This document shows positions 14,766 through 21,800 of a DNA stretch of 34,792 nucleotides, one piece after another. The position numbers were made by a program, and so were the translations under genes. Position 1 is the stretch's first letter; each line of letters begins with the position of its first letter. A model generated the notes under the pieces. It saw only the letters and a list, made by a program, of their open reading frames with translations, made no database searches and was not told where the DNA came from. This DNA is from a virus. Where the stretch lies: the IMG/VR virus record IMGVR_UViG_3300021373_001198, positions 1 through 34,792 of that record; one strand, written 5' to 3'.

Positions 14766-15107
14766 TTATTGTATTTTTAAATCTTGATATTTAATTCCGT
14801 AAAAACTATGTAAACCTTCATCGTCAATATCTATTGAATATGACTTCCAACCATAAGGATGGTCTACATTACCTTCTTCGTCTTGCTCCAAATCTCTCCA
14901 ATAAGCATCTACCATATATTTATCTCCATAGACTGCTTCTGTTAGTACATTACCCTCATCATCATAAGTAGCCTCTTGTAACACATTATATCCTAACATT
15001 ACAAATGCGTGGTTGTGTGTTGGGTTACCCTCCTCATCCATTCCAAAAGCATCAATCTTACTTTGTGCTTGTTCAAGTGAATTAAATTCGTATTTGCCTA
15101 TTTTCAT
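14766..15107 (-). CDS. Acidic structural-region protein of unknown function (113 aa)
   Basis: The protein begins MKIGKYEFNSLEQAQSKIDA and contains several DDEGN or DEEGN turns, an HNHAF segment and aromatic strands ending FYGIKYQDLKIQ. It lies one base from the fibre gene (stop of this gene at 14766, fibre start at 14764) and probably shares its function in assembly or attachment of the fibre. I recall similar short proteins next to fibre genes in flavobacterial phages; no biochemical role is known. Confidence 0.7.
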   Translation of the reverse strand: MKIGKYEFNSLEQAQSKIDAFGMDEEGNPTHNHAFVMLGYNVLQEATYDDEGNVLTEAVYGDKYMVDAYWRDLEQDEEGNVDHPYGWKSYSIDIDDEGLHSFYGIKYQDLKIQ

Positions 15108-15109
15108 TT

Positions 15110-15274
15110 TTAATCAAAGTTTATACATTCAGTTGCTTCTACGATACCACCATCAGCAATTACTCTAGCAGTATATACACTAACTACTGGATTTGCTAAA
15201 TCATAATAAATACCACCCCAGTCATTTTTAACTGGGCTTCCCCACCAACTAACTGGGTAAATTTCGTTTGCCAT
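15110..15274 (-). CDS. Small conserved structural-region protein (54 aa)
   Basis: The product begins MANEIYPVSWWGSPVKNDWG and has an aromatic, glycine-rich N-terminus followed by beta strands (VVSVYTARVIADGG). Proteins with the same MANEIYPVSWWG-like start are familiar from phages of Bacteroidota and are likely virion or fibre-associated. It overlaps the upstream 40-aa gene and sits 2 nt before the next gene. Confidence 0.7.
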   Translation of the reverse strand: MANEIYPVSWWGSPVKNDWGGIYYDLANPVVSVYTARVIADGGIVEATECINFD

Positions 15275-15371
15275 CTTGAATATCTTTTATTTTAGTGTTT
15301 TTAACCTTATCGTAAAAAGCATTTAACTTAATTACGTTAGATTTTTTTGTTTTGTAATCCCCTCTTTTCAT
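15249..15371 (-). CDS. Very small basic protein (40 aa)
   Basis: A lysine-rich 40-aa product (MKRGDYKTKKSNVIKL) that fills the gap between the head-tail adaptor gene (stop at 15374, 2 nt away) and the small structural protein, whose start it overlaps by 26 nt. Tight packing supports a real gene; nothing else is recognisable. Confidence 0.5.
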   Translation of the reverse strand: MKRGDYKTKKSNVIKLNAFYDKVKNTKIKDIQDGKRNLPS

Positions 15372-15373
15372 GA

Positions 15374-15886
15374 TTATAATACAAAGCTTGAGAAGCTATC
15401 TGCATCCTTATCTGGATACATATCTTCATTACTATTATCGTTATACTCAGGAAATTTCTGATTATGAAAACAGATATAATCTATAAATCTTCTTGTATAG
15501 AACTCAGCTCTATCAGTAACTTTGCTTTGCATTCTATCTATATCTCTATAGTCTACAGAATCAGACTCTTCACCTCTATGTTTTGATATACCTCCATTAT
15601 CTATTTTAAACATAGCAAATGGTAAGTATTCTAGTTGAGTAAACCAAATCAACATAGGCTTTATGTAATTATCTCTAAGTGACTTATAATCACTATTAGC
15701 TGCTAAATCTATATCTCCAGATAGTATTAAGGCTTGTAGCTTATCATACAATTTACTACCTAGATAATTCTGTACATGGACGTCTTGAGCAACCTCTATG
15801 TAGTGAATTAACTTGTCAGCATCTGTATTACCATCTATTATAGACTTAGCTTTCAGGTCAGCTATAGTTATGAATAATGCTTTCAT
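15374..15886 (-). CDS. Head-tail adaptor/head completion protein, DUF6712-like
   Basis: The 170-aa protein starts MKALFITIADLKAKSIIDGN and is mostly helical, with an early HYIEVAQDVHVQNYLGSKLY segment typical of the DUF6712 family, which sits next to portal genes in phages of Bacteroidota and resembles gp6/adaptor-type connector proteins in size and fold pattern. It overlaps the portal gene by 4 nt. The functional name rests on position. Confidence 0.7.
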   Translation of the reverse strand: MKALFITIADLKAKSIIDGNTDADKLIHYIEVAQDVHVQNYLGSKLYDKLQALILSGDIDLAANSDYKSLRDNYIKPMLIWFTQLEYLPFAMFKIDNGGISKHRGEESDSVDYRDIDRMQSKVTDRAEFYTRRFIDYICFHNQKFPEYNDNSNEDMYPDKDADSFSSFVL

Positions 15887-17631
15887 ATCTTTAAAATGTT
15901 TCTAATTTTACTTAAAGTACTTCTGTAAGCACCTCTGTCTGGTCTATCAATCATTCTCTCAGTCATCTCACTAGGATTATTAGGAGCTGATAAACCTTTT
16001 TCATATGCAGAATCAGGGTCAACTCTTTTATCACCTTTCTTCTTGTAGACTCTTAACTCCCAAAAATGATGGCAATTTTTTCCTCCCTTGTATTTTAGCA
16101 AACTATAATTCTGCTTATTGTGTCCTAATTCCTTATTGACACCTCTAAACGACATTTGGTTGATATCTTCTTTTCTAAATACTATATTTCTTTCTGTAAA
16201 TGTTTCCATTTTCTTACAGAACTTTCTGCTGTTAGGTGACTTTCTAACTGGCATATAAGCATATCTTATCTTGTAGATATCACTATCTTCTTTAGATGAT
16301 TTATTGCTAGACTTAATTTCAGCCATTTTAACGTCATTTAAGTCCTCTGAGTATACTTCAGTATGGATAACCTCCCAATCGTCGCTTAAAACCTCTCCTA
16401 GACCCTCTAATTGCTCTAACATGTCATCTCCTTCTTCCTCAGAAAAGTCTTCCATTGTTTGTGAAGATAATTTCTCACCTGTTTCTTCCTCTTTTCTAAT
16501 CTTAGTAGAGATGTTGTCTAACTCTGTAAATTCAATTGGTTGTAATGTTATAAAGTATAAATCTTGTTGAATTCCGTTAAACTCTAAGATGTCTTCCAGG
16601 CAATAGATTATTTCATCTTGGAATGGTCTAATGATTACATTATCCATAAGTACAGATGCAGTTCTAAGTTCTTCAGCATTGTTACCAAAACCTGTGTTAT
16701 CTTTTATACCTAGTAAGATAGGTGATACGATACCATGACCTAACATAATCTTTTCCCTAGCTTCATCAGATAGGAATTGGTATTGTGCATGAGCATCTGG
16801 TAAGTGAATAGCTTCGATATCAGCTTTAGTATCTGCTGATTCGTTAAATGCAATGATTGTTTTACCAGCATTTGAACTACCTGAGAATTTATCATTAATC
16901 TTTCTTTCAATAGCACCTTGAGTTTCTTCGTTAGGAATACCATTGTTGAAGTTAATAAATAAACTAGGCTGTAAACCTTGTTGTATATTTGAGATATGAT
17001 AGTTTGATACCTCACATTCCAAATCAGCGTATTGTAGACAAGCTTGGTAGTCAGGAGTAGCATAGTAATAGAAACCACTTCTATAAGGCTTTATGACGTA
17101 TATCTCTTCCTTTTGAGACTTACTACCATGTCTAAAGCAAGGTATTCTCTTAGGCTTGTCGCTAGGCCTCATATTAGACCACTTAGGATGATAGTAATAT
17201 GCTTTTATTACACCATCTTTATCACACTTTTCAGCCCTTAATGTTTCCATAGGGAAGTGCGATATCTTTAGTATTTTTGTTTTAGCTTTGTTGTAGGTAA
17301 GTTTTAAAGCAGCTTGACCTAACTTCTTTCTGTCTATAACTACTTTTTTTATCTCTCTAGGTTTAAGTAGTTTTTTCATCTTTACATAATCCTCTGGAAA
17401 TAAGTCAGAATTAGTTGACTCAATACCTCTACCGAAAATCATATCAGATATACCATTGTTACACCTTGCATTAGTAGGGCTAGACGTATCTAAATCTATC
17501 AATCTACCAAAGTAATCATTATCATCACCCCAAGCTACCCACTCTTTATTGTGTACCTCTTTTACTTCTGGAGCTTCATAAGAAGATAGATTAAGTATTC
17601 TTACGTTATTCTTTTTGTCTTTATTCATCAC
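15883..17631 (-). CDS. Portal protein with an extra C-terminal CHH domain
   Basis: The first ~400 residues look like an HK97/SPP1-type portal: an N-terminal segment with WVAWGDDNDY, a long helical/strand core, IMLGHGIVSPILLGIKD and a helix GFGNNAEELRTASVLMDNVI. It forms the dodecameric DNA gate at the capsid vertex. The last ~130 residues (YKIRYAYMPVRKSPNSR, then GGKNCHHFWELRVYKKKG) form a separate basic domain with a Cys-His-His motif, also seen in portal or MuF-like proteins of related phages as I recall. It overlaps both neighbours by 4 nt. Confidence 0.85.
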   Translation of the reverse strand: MMNKDKKNNVRILNLSSYEAPEVKEVHNKEWVAWGDDNDYFGRLIDLDTSSPTNARCNNGISDMIFGRGIESTNSDLFPEDYVKMKKLLKPREIKKVVIDRKKLGQAALKLTYNKAKTKILKISHFPMETLRAEKCDKDGVIKAYYYHPKWSNMRPSDKPKRIPCFRHGSKSQKEEIYVIKPYRSGFYYYATPDYQACLQYADLECEVSNYHISNIQQGLQPSLFINFNNGIPNEETQGAIERKINDKFSGSSNAGKTIIAFNESADTKADIEAIHLPDAHAQYQFLSDEAREKIMLGHGIVSPILLGIKDNTGFGNNAEELRTASVLMDNVIIRPFQDEIIYCLEDILEFNGIQQDLYFITLQPIEFTELDNISTKIRKEEETGEKLSSQTMEDFSEEEGDDMLEQLEGLGEVLSDDWEVIHTEVYSEDLNDVKMAEIKSSNKSSKEDSDIYKIRYAYMPVRKSPNSRKFCKKMETFTERNIVFRKEDINQMSFRGVNKELGHNKQNYSLLKYKGGKNCHHFWELRVYKKKGDKRVDPDSAYEKGLSAPNNPSEMTERMIDRPDRGAYRSTLSKIRNILKI

Positions 17632-17981
17632 ACTATGTATGTATTATCGTCAGCAGAACTATAAGTTGTGTATAAGTTCTGTGATACGACATGTTTAATT
17701 TTATAATCAGATTGACTAGTAGAGAATATTTTATCTCTATAAACCAATTCAGTATCTCCTGTTATCTCTAGGAAGTATGTAGAACCTTCTTTTAGTATAG
17801 TACTAGAGAAAGTTACATCAGTAAAATTACCATTAGCAGCTATAGTAGCACTTGTGATATTTTCACTTTTTCCATCACCATCTCTTCTGATTTTTAAGTT
17901 TATACTACTAAATGTAGATAAATCTTTTCTAGGCATTATAGAAATGGTTTGACTAGATGTGTTAGGTAATAATATTATCAT
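17628..17981 (-). CDS. Beta-rich structural protein of unknown function (117 aa)
   Basis: The protein begins MIILLPNTSSQTISIMPRKD and shows a repeated strand pattern (LKIRRDGDG, GNFTDVTFSSTILKEGSTY, YRDKIFST) like an immunoglobulin-like or decoration domain. It is the first gene after the late promoter at 17984-18010, whose core ends 2 nt before the ATG, so the mRNA would be nearly leaderless. It overlaps the portal gene by 4 nt. Head decoration or neck function is a guess from position. Confidence 0.7.
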   Translation of the reverse strand: MIILLPNTSSQTISIMPRKDLSTFSSINLKIRRDGDGKSENITSATIAANGNFTDVTFSSTILKEGSTYFLEITGDTELVYRDKIFSTSQSDYKIKHVVSQNLYTTYSSADDNTYIV

Positions 17982-17983
17982 AA

Positions 17984-18010
17984 TAAGATAACGTAAAAAT
18001 ATATTTTTGT
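17984..18010 (-). promoter_or_regulatory. Putative phage late promoter B (before portal block)
   Basis: On the minus strand ACAAAA (18005-18010), 10 nt, then ACGTTATCTTA (17984-17994), then TT and the ATG at 17981. It lies between the terminator at 18021-18047 and the first gene of the portal-to-lysis block, exactly where a new promoter is needed. Confidence 0.8.
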
Positions 18011-18020
18011 TTTGTTTAAA

Positions 18021-18047
18021 TAAAAAAGCCCTGCGAATGCAAGGCTT
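18021..18047 (-). terminator. Intrinsic terminator after the major tail protein gene
   Basis: On the minus strand AAGCC-T-TGC pairs with GCA-G-GGCTT around a 4-nt loop (one mismatch), followed by a run of T's. It lies 27 nt beyond the stop codon at 18074 and just upstream of late promoter B, so it separates two late transcription units. Confidence 0.82.
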
Positions 18048-18073
18048 AATTAAATAATTATTTATGTACTTGA

Positions 18074-18625
18074 TTAAGTACCTACAGTAACTGAAAATCC
18101 AGCAGCAGTAAGTGCAGCAGAAACAGATGCAGCAGAATTGATGAAGTTAGCAGGAACTTTCTCCATACCTGAGAAGGTAAGAGTGTAACCTGACATATCT
18201 CCCATTGCAGCTCCAGATACGATTGTACCTCCTGTAATATCGCATCCATGCTCTAAACCTGCAATGAATACGTTACCATTGTTATCCTCTACTAATACAG
18301 TAGGGCTTCCGTAAGCTAATAACTTAACAGTTTTATGGTCTTCTTTAGTCAACTTTGTTAACTGTAATTCTAGAACTTGCTCAAAAGCAGTAGTTCCGTT
18401 TTCTCTTGATGATTGAACGTTTTCTGTGTAAGTAGAACCTCCCTTTATATCAAACTTAAAAGCAGATACAGAAGTTCCAACACTTGTAATTACGTCAGTA
18501 TCTGTCGAATCGTAAGTAACGTCAGCTAAATCAATAGCTCCTTTATTTACGAAGTAGACAGCATTCAACCCACCGACATTGTCTTTACATGGTTCTAAAC
18601 GCCCTCTTGAAATATCACAACTCAT
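18074..18625 (-). CDS. Major tail (tube) protein
   Basis: The 183-aa protein starts MSCDISRGRLEPCKDNVGGL, a beginning I recognise from major tail proteins of flavobacterial siphophages, followed by alternating beta strands (AFKFDIKGG, EQVLELQLTKL, VLVEDNNGNVFIAGLE) and a Gly/Ala-rich C-terminal tail with SAASVSAALTAAGF. It is bracketed by two strong terminators and lies next to the major capsid gene, consistent with abundant, separately tuned expression. Confidence 0.8.
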   Translation of the reverse strand: MSCDISRGRLEPCKDNVGGLNAVYFVNKGAIDLADVTYDSTDTDVITSVGTSVSAFKFDIKGGSTYTENVQSSRENGTTAFEQVLELQLTKLTKEDHKTVKLLAYGSPTVLVEDNNGNVFIAGLEHGCDITGGTIVSGAAMGDMSGYTLTFSGMEKVPANFINSAASVSAALTAAGFSVTVGT

Positions 18626-18650
18626 TTTATATTATTTTTTTATAGTTATT

Positions 18651-18680
18651 AAAAAAGGGTAGGCAGACAACCACCTACCC
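18651..18680 (-). terminator. Intrinsic terminator after the major capsid gene
   Basis: On the minus strand GGGTAGG pairs perfectly with CCTACCC around a 10-nt loop and is followed by six T's, 24 nt beyond the capsid stop codon. No late motif lies between it and the major tail gene at 18625, so it is probably a partial terminator that sets the capsid-to-tail protein ratio. Confidence 0.9.
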
Positions 18681-18703
18681 CTTATATTTATTGGAAGCTA
18701 ATA

Positions 18704-19651
18704 TTAGTTAGCAGAGTTGGTGATTCCGTAAGTTACGATATCTTCAACTACACCATACTGAACACCAGCAAGGAAACGCATAATTACTCTTACGTTTTGA
18801 GAACCGTCAAGTTCAGCCATGTCTAAGATTTTCACCTCGTTTGCATCAGAAGTCAATCCAGTTCCGAAGAAAAGGTTGTCTTTAGTAGTAGCAATCATTA
18901 CGTTATCAGCTAATCCATTTGCCATGAAGATTTTGATACCATCATAGTATTGGATGTTGATGTCTTGGTTGTTACCTCTATCTTGGAAACCTGCAGCTCC
19001 AACGTTAGATTGGAATCCTCCTAAAGCTCTCTTGTAAGCTCTAAAGATGTGCTGAGATACATAGATATGCAAGTCTTCTCTTCCGTATAATGCAGAAGGA
19101 ATAGCATCAGCAACTTTTCCTAATTCCTCAACAACGTTACCAGCAGTTACAGTAGTTCCTGAAACTTCGTTTGCAGCTGGTAAAGCAGCATCAGCAGCTA
19201 ATAATGTAGAGAAACCATCAAACTCACCATCAGTAGCGTCAGTTCCACCCCAGATGTTTTGTTCGTTCTTTTGAGCAACTTTAGCAGCAACATAGCTGAT
19301 TAAGTAATCTTGGAAAGAAGAAGGTAATGAGTCAAATGCTGAATATCCCATTTGGATTGCTTCCCAATCTGAACGGAAATCTTTTTTACATAACTCTAAG
19401 TTTACTTGAAACTCTTCTGGTTGAAGAATTCTTTCAGTAAGAGTTAAAGTTGAAGTGTCTGCGAAATCACATGAACCGTTTTTTACGATACCATCTAATT
19501 CCATTCTTTTCACTACCTCTTTAAACTTTACGTTTGGTCTAACAGTTAATCCACCGTTAGCGATAGTGTTACCTGCCAAAAGAGCTGCTGAAATGTATTT
19601 CCCAGCAAATTCTCCTGCGTAAGTAGTAGTAATACTAGTTGTTGTAGCCAT
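18704..19651 (-). CDS. Major capsid protein (HK97-like fold)
   Basis: The 315-aa protein starts MATTTSITTTYAGEFAGKYI and shows features of HK97-type capsids: an N-terminal helical region, a spine-helix-like segment (VVEELGKVADAIPSALYGRE), FRAYKRALGG and a C-terminal strand region (VRVIMRFLAGVQYGVVEDI). It follows the scaffold gene and is followed by a strong terminator. Alanine- and glutamate-codon use is more GC-rich than in the neighbours, as is usual for highly expressed phage capsid genes. Confidence 0.88.
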   Translation of the reverse strand: MATTTSITTTYAGEFAGKYISAALLAGNTIANGGLTVRPNVKFKEVVKRMELDGIVKNGSCDFADTSTLTLTERILQPEEFQVNLELCKKDFRSDWEAIQMGYSAFDSLPSSFQDYLISYVAAKVAQKNEQNIWGGTDATDGEFDGFSTLLAADAALPAANEVSGTTVTAGNVVEELGKVADAIPSALYGREDLHIYVSQHIFRAYKRALGGFQSNVGAAGFQDRGNNQDINIQYYDGIKIFMANGLADNVMIATTKDNLFFGTGLTSDANEVKILDMAELDGSQNVRVIMRFLAGVQYGVVEDIVTYGITNSAN

Positions 19652-19663
19652 TTAAATTTAATT

Positions 19664-20146
19664 TTAATTGTTAATCATCCAAGCTACTCTTTCAGCAGTA
19701 GTCATTGGTCTTTTGTTAATAAATGAATTTACTCGTTGTTCTGTTTTATTTTCAGGGGAGTGAACAATCTCCTCTTTTATTTCAGAAAGTTCTACTTCTT
19801 CAGATTGCTCTTCAGAAACTTCCTCTTGTTTTGATAATTCAGCAGGAACATCAGCTTCGCTATAATCAGACTTGTCTTCCATCATAGCTTTAATCATAGA
19901 TAATAATTCTTGCTTTAACTCAGCCATTTCAGCTTTAGTTGCATAAGAAGGAGCTTCTTCAACAGGCTCTTCTTTAGGCTCTTCAGTAGGCTCTTCTTCT
20001 AATTCAGCAACTTCAGCTTTAGGCTCTTCAATTACTTCCTCTTCAGATAAAACCACCTCTTCTACCGTATCAATTTCATTAGCTTCTTCTTGTTTAGCAA
20101 GACCAACTAATTCTTTGATATTCTTAAGAATTTCTTTTTGGTTCAT
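19664..20146 (-). CDS. Scaffolding-like acidic protein
   Basis: The 160-aa protein is extremely glutamate-rich (repeated EEEV, EEPTEEPKEEPVEEAP segments), with a coiled-coil stretch ATKAEMAELKQELLSMIKAM and a more basic C-terminal tail (VNSFINKRPMTTAERVAWM). Acidic, helical proteins directly before the capsid gene are characteristic scaffolds, with the basic tail contacting the coat protein. The start is preceded by the recurring TCACTAAAATT-ATG leader. Confidence 0.75.
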   Translation of the reverse strand: MNQKEILKNIKELVGLAKQEEANEIDTVEEVVLSEEEVIEEPKAEVAELEEEPTEEPKEEPVEEAPSYATKAEMAELKQELLSMIKAMMEDKSDYSEADVPAELSKQEEVSEEQSEEVELSEIKEEIVHSPENKTEQRVNSFINKRPMTTAERVAWMINN

Positions 20147-20205
20147 AATTTTAGTGATTTAATATATTAATAAAACGTTTAAATGTTAAAAGTGTCTTGT
20201 TTTCG

Positions 20206-20673
20206 TTATGCTTTCTTCTGAATGATAAACCACTCATTACCATCACTCCACAGCTGAACACCTTCATAAGATTTGTTTATTTCATAGTAATTTGTACTAC
20301 CATCTAAGTTCTGTCCAGAAGCAGGTGTTAGATAAACTCTAGTGTTTGAAGAGAATGTACTATCTGATATAAACCTCATAAGTCTATGTGAACTATTTGC
20401 AGAAGTACAATCAGGTAAAGTCATAGTCATATTTCCATTTGCTCCTGACCATGATAACTTTATCATTTCTGAATCATCATAAGTTGAACTACCTAAATCA
20501 ATATTATTACCAGCAGAAACTGTTACTGAATGAGGTGTTACATAATTAAGTATTTCTTTTTGTAAATTACTAAAAGATATTTTCTTAGTAATGCTGCTAT
20601 GAACTACAACAAACTCATCACTACTATTCAATTCTGATGTTGATGATAATTCTGATATTTTCTTATTAGACAT
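20206..20673 (-). CDS. Head fibre or decoration-like protein (155 aa)
   Basis: The N-terminus (KKISELSSTSELNSSDEFVV) matches the short repeat-like attachment domain often seen at the start of phage fibre proteins. The rest is beta-rich (SVTVSAGNNIDLG, MTMTLPDCTSAN, RVYLTPASGQNL, WFIIQKK). Its location between protease and scaffold suggests a capsid-attached fibre or decoration protein rather than a tail fibre. Its ATG overlaps the stop of the Cys-rich gene (TAATG). Confidence 0.6.
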   Translation of the reverse strand: MSNKKISELSSTSELNSSDEFVVVHSSITKKISFSNLQKEILNYVTPHSVTVSAGNNIDLGSSTYDDSEMIKLSWSGANGNMTMTLPDCTSANSSHRLMRFISDSTFSSNTRVYLTPASGQNLDGSTNYYEINKSYEGVQLWSDGNEWFIIQKKA

Positions 20674-20852
20674 TATATTATTATTTTATAATTATTTTCT
20701 TGTAATATATTAAACCCATCTTCCTGTAATAAATAGTCTTCAGGAATAGCAGTTATATTACCTATACCTTGTTTCCAATATTCAGGTGCTTTACATTTTT
20801 TACAACAGTTTATGCAATATGTATTTTTACACTTACAATACTTAGCTCTCAT
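20673..20852 (-). CDS. Small Cys-rich (zinc-ribbon-like) protein, 59 aa
   Basis: The product begins MRAKYCKCKNTYCINCCKKC, with six cysteines in the first 20 residues, followed by an ordinary tail. The clustered CxC, CxxCC and CxxC pairs suggest a zinc-binding knuckle. It overlaps the protease stop codon at one end and shares a TAATG with the following gene, so it is embedded in the head operon. Role unknown. Confidence 0.65.
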   Translation of the reverse strand: MRAKYCKCKNTYCINCCKKCKAPEYWKQGIGNITAIPEDYLLQEDGFNILQENNYKIII

Positions 20853-21753
20853 TATCTATCTGCTTTAGTTTAGATATAGCCCAATTCACACCAGCAGAAC
20901 CACCCCAAGCATCCCACATAAGACCACCACATCCTTCAGAATAAGGCACATCTTTATGTTGCTGATGTCTTTTAAATGAAGCCATACGAGCAATTGTAGA
21001 ACGAGATAAGGCAGCACCACTAGCTAGTTGAGATGCTCTAGTCCAGCCAACAGAAGTACCACAACTAGAACCATTCTCCTTTTTCCATTTTAAAGCCTTT
21101 TTAGCGTTGTTTCTAGCAGCTTTAGGGTAGTCGGAGTATGATTTTAACTCTTCAGCCTCTAAAGTCTCTATAATGTCTTTAATTAGCTCATCTGCATCTT
21201 GTTCTGATAAGTTTTCTACATCATCACTATCAATCTTATCTTTGTCGCTAAACATTCCTTCAATACTTAAGCCTAAATACTTTCCTTCTTTAACATCTTC
21301 CCATACCTCATCATTATCTATCTTCATAGTAACAGCCCAAGCACCTTCTACAGCATTTAATCCGTATAAAGCACTTTTATCTTTCTCAGGGTCTTCTACT
21401 ATCCAAGATTCTATAACAGATACTCCTGAAGTAGTTACTTTGTGTTCTAGAGTTGTATTGTTGTTATTTAGTCTTTTTAAATATAGTTCTGAAGCCTTTC
21501 TAACAGTTTCTTTTGAGAATACTATGTTGTATTCATAGTCTCCTTTTCTTCTGTATATTAGTTTATCTGGAACTAAAGCCAATCCAATGATTATTCTTTT
21601 CTCATCATTTATAGTCTTAAACTCAACCTTGTGTTTGTTAAGTGCTACAAAGTTCTCTTCTATGGCAGGTGACTCTACTAATGATATAGCATTTATACCA
21701 TCATCCTCAACCTGCTCATCTATTATAAGTTCTATTATATCTAAATTATCCAT
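20842..21753 (-). CDS. Prohead protease (XkdF/S78-like) with a C-terminal accessory domain
   Basis: The N-terminal ~180 residues resemble XkdF-like serine proteases: IIIGLALVPDKLIYRR, the TLEHKV segment with a likely catalytic histidine, VIESWIVEDPEKDKS, and WEDVKEGKYLGLSIEGMF with a likely catalytic serine. The C-terminal ~100 residues (YPKAARNNAKKALKWKKENG onward, CGGLMWDAWGGSAGVNWA) form a separate domain seen in other phages of Bacteroidota. It matures the capsid. It is the first gene after late promoter D. Confidence 0.78.
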   Translation of the reverse strand: MDNLDIIELIIDEQVEDDGINAISLVESPAIEENFVALNKHKVEFKTINDEKRIIIGLALVPDKLIYRRKGDYEYNIVFSKETVRKASELYLKRLNNNNTTLEHKVTTSGVSVIESWIVEDPEKDKSALYGLNAVEGAWAVTMKIDNDEVWEDVKEGKYLGLSIEGMFSDKDKIDSDDVENLSEQDADELIKDIIETLEAEELKSYSDYPKAARNNAKKALKWKKENGSSCGTSVGWTRASQLASGAALSRSTIARMASFKRHQQHKDVPYSEGCGGLMWDAWGGSAGVNWAISKLKQIDNES

Positions 21754-21767
21754 GAATGGTTATTTAT

Positions 21768-21794
21768 TAAGTTAACGTAATTTTTACTTTTTGT
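21768..21794 (-). promoter_or_regulatory. Putative phage late promoter D (before head block)
   Basis: On the minus strand ACAAAA (21789-21794), 10 nt, then ACGTTAACTTA (21768-21778), one base different from the other copies, and an ATG 15 nt further on. It sits in the 47-nt gap between the tape measure stop and the protease start. Confidence 0.72.
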
Positions 21795-21800
21795 CTTTTT

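Noticed and set aside
16740-17078. 112-codon minus-strand frame inside the portal gene
   Set aside because: It lies wholly within the portal coding region in another frame and is a low-complexity, L/T/N-rich shadow.
20147-20200. Late-motif-like sequence before the scaffold gene (ACGTTTTATTA)
   Set aside because: Four of eleven core positions differ and no ACAAAA lies 10-11 nt upstream.
21173-21538. 121-codon plus-strand frame opposite the protease gene
   Set aside because: Serine-rich antisense shadow; no start context or motif.
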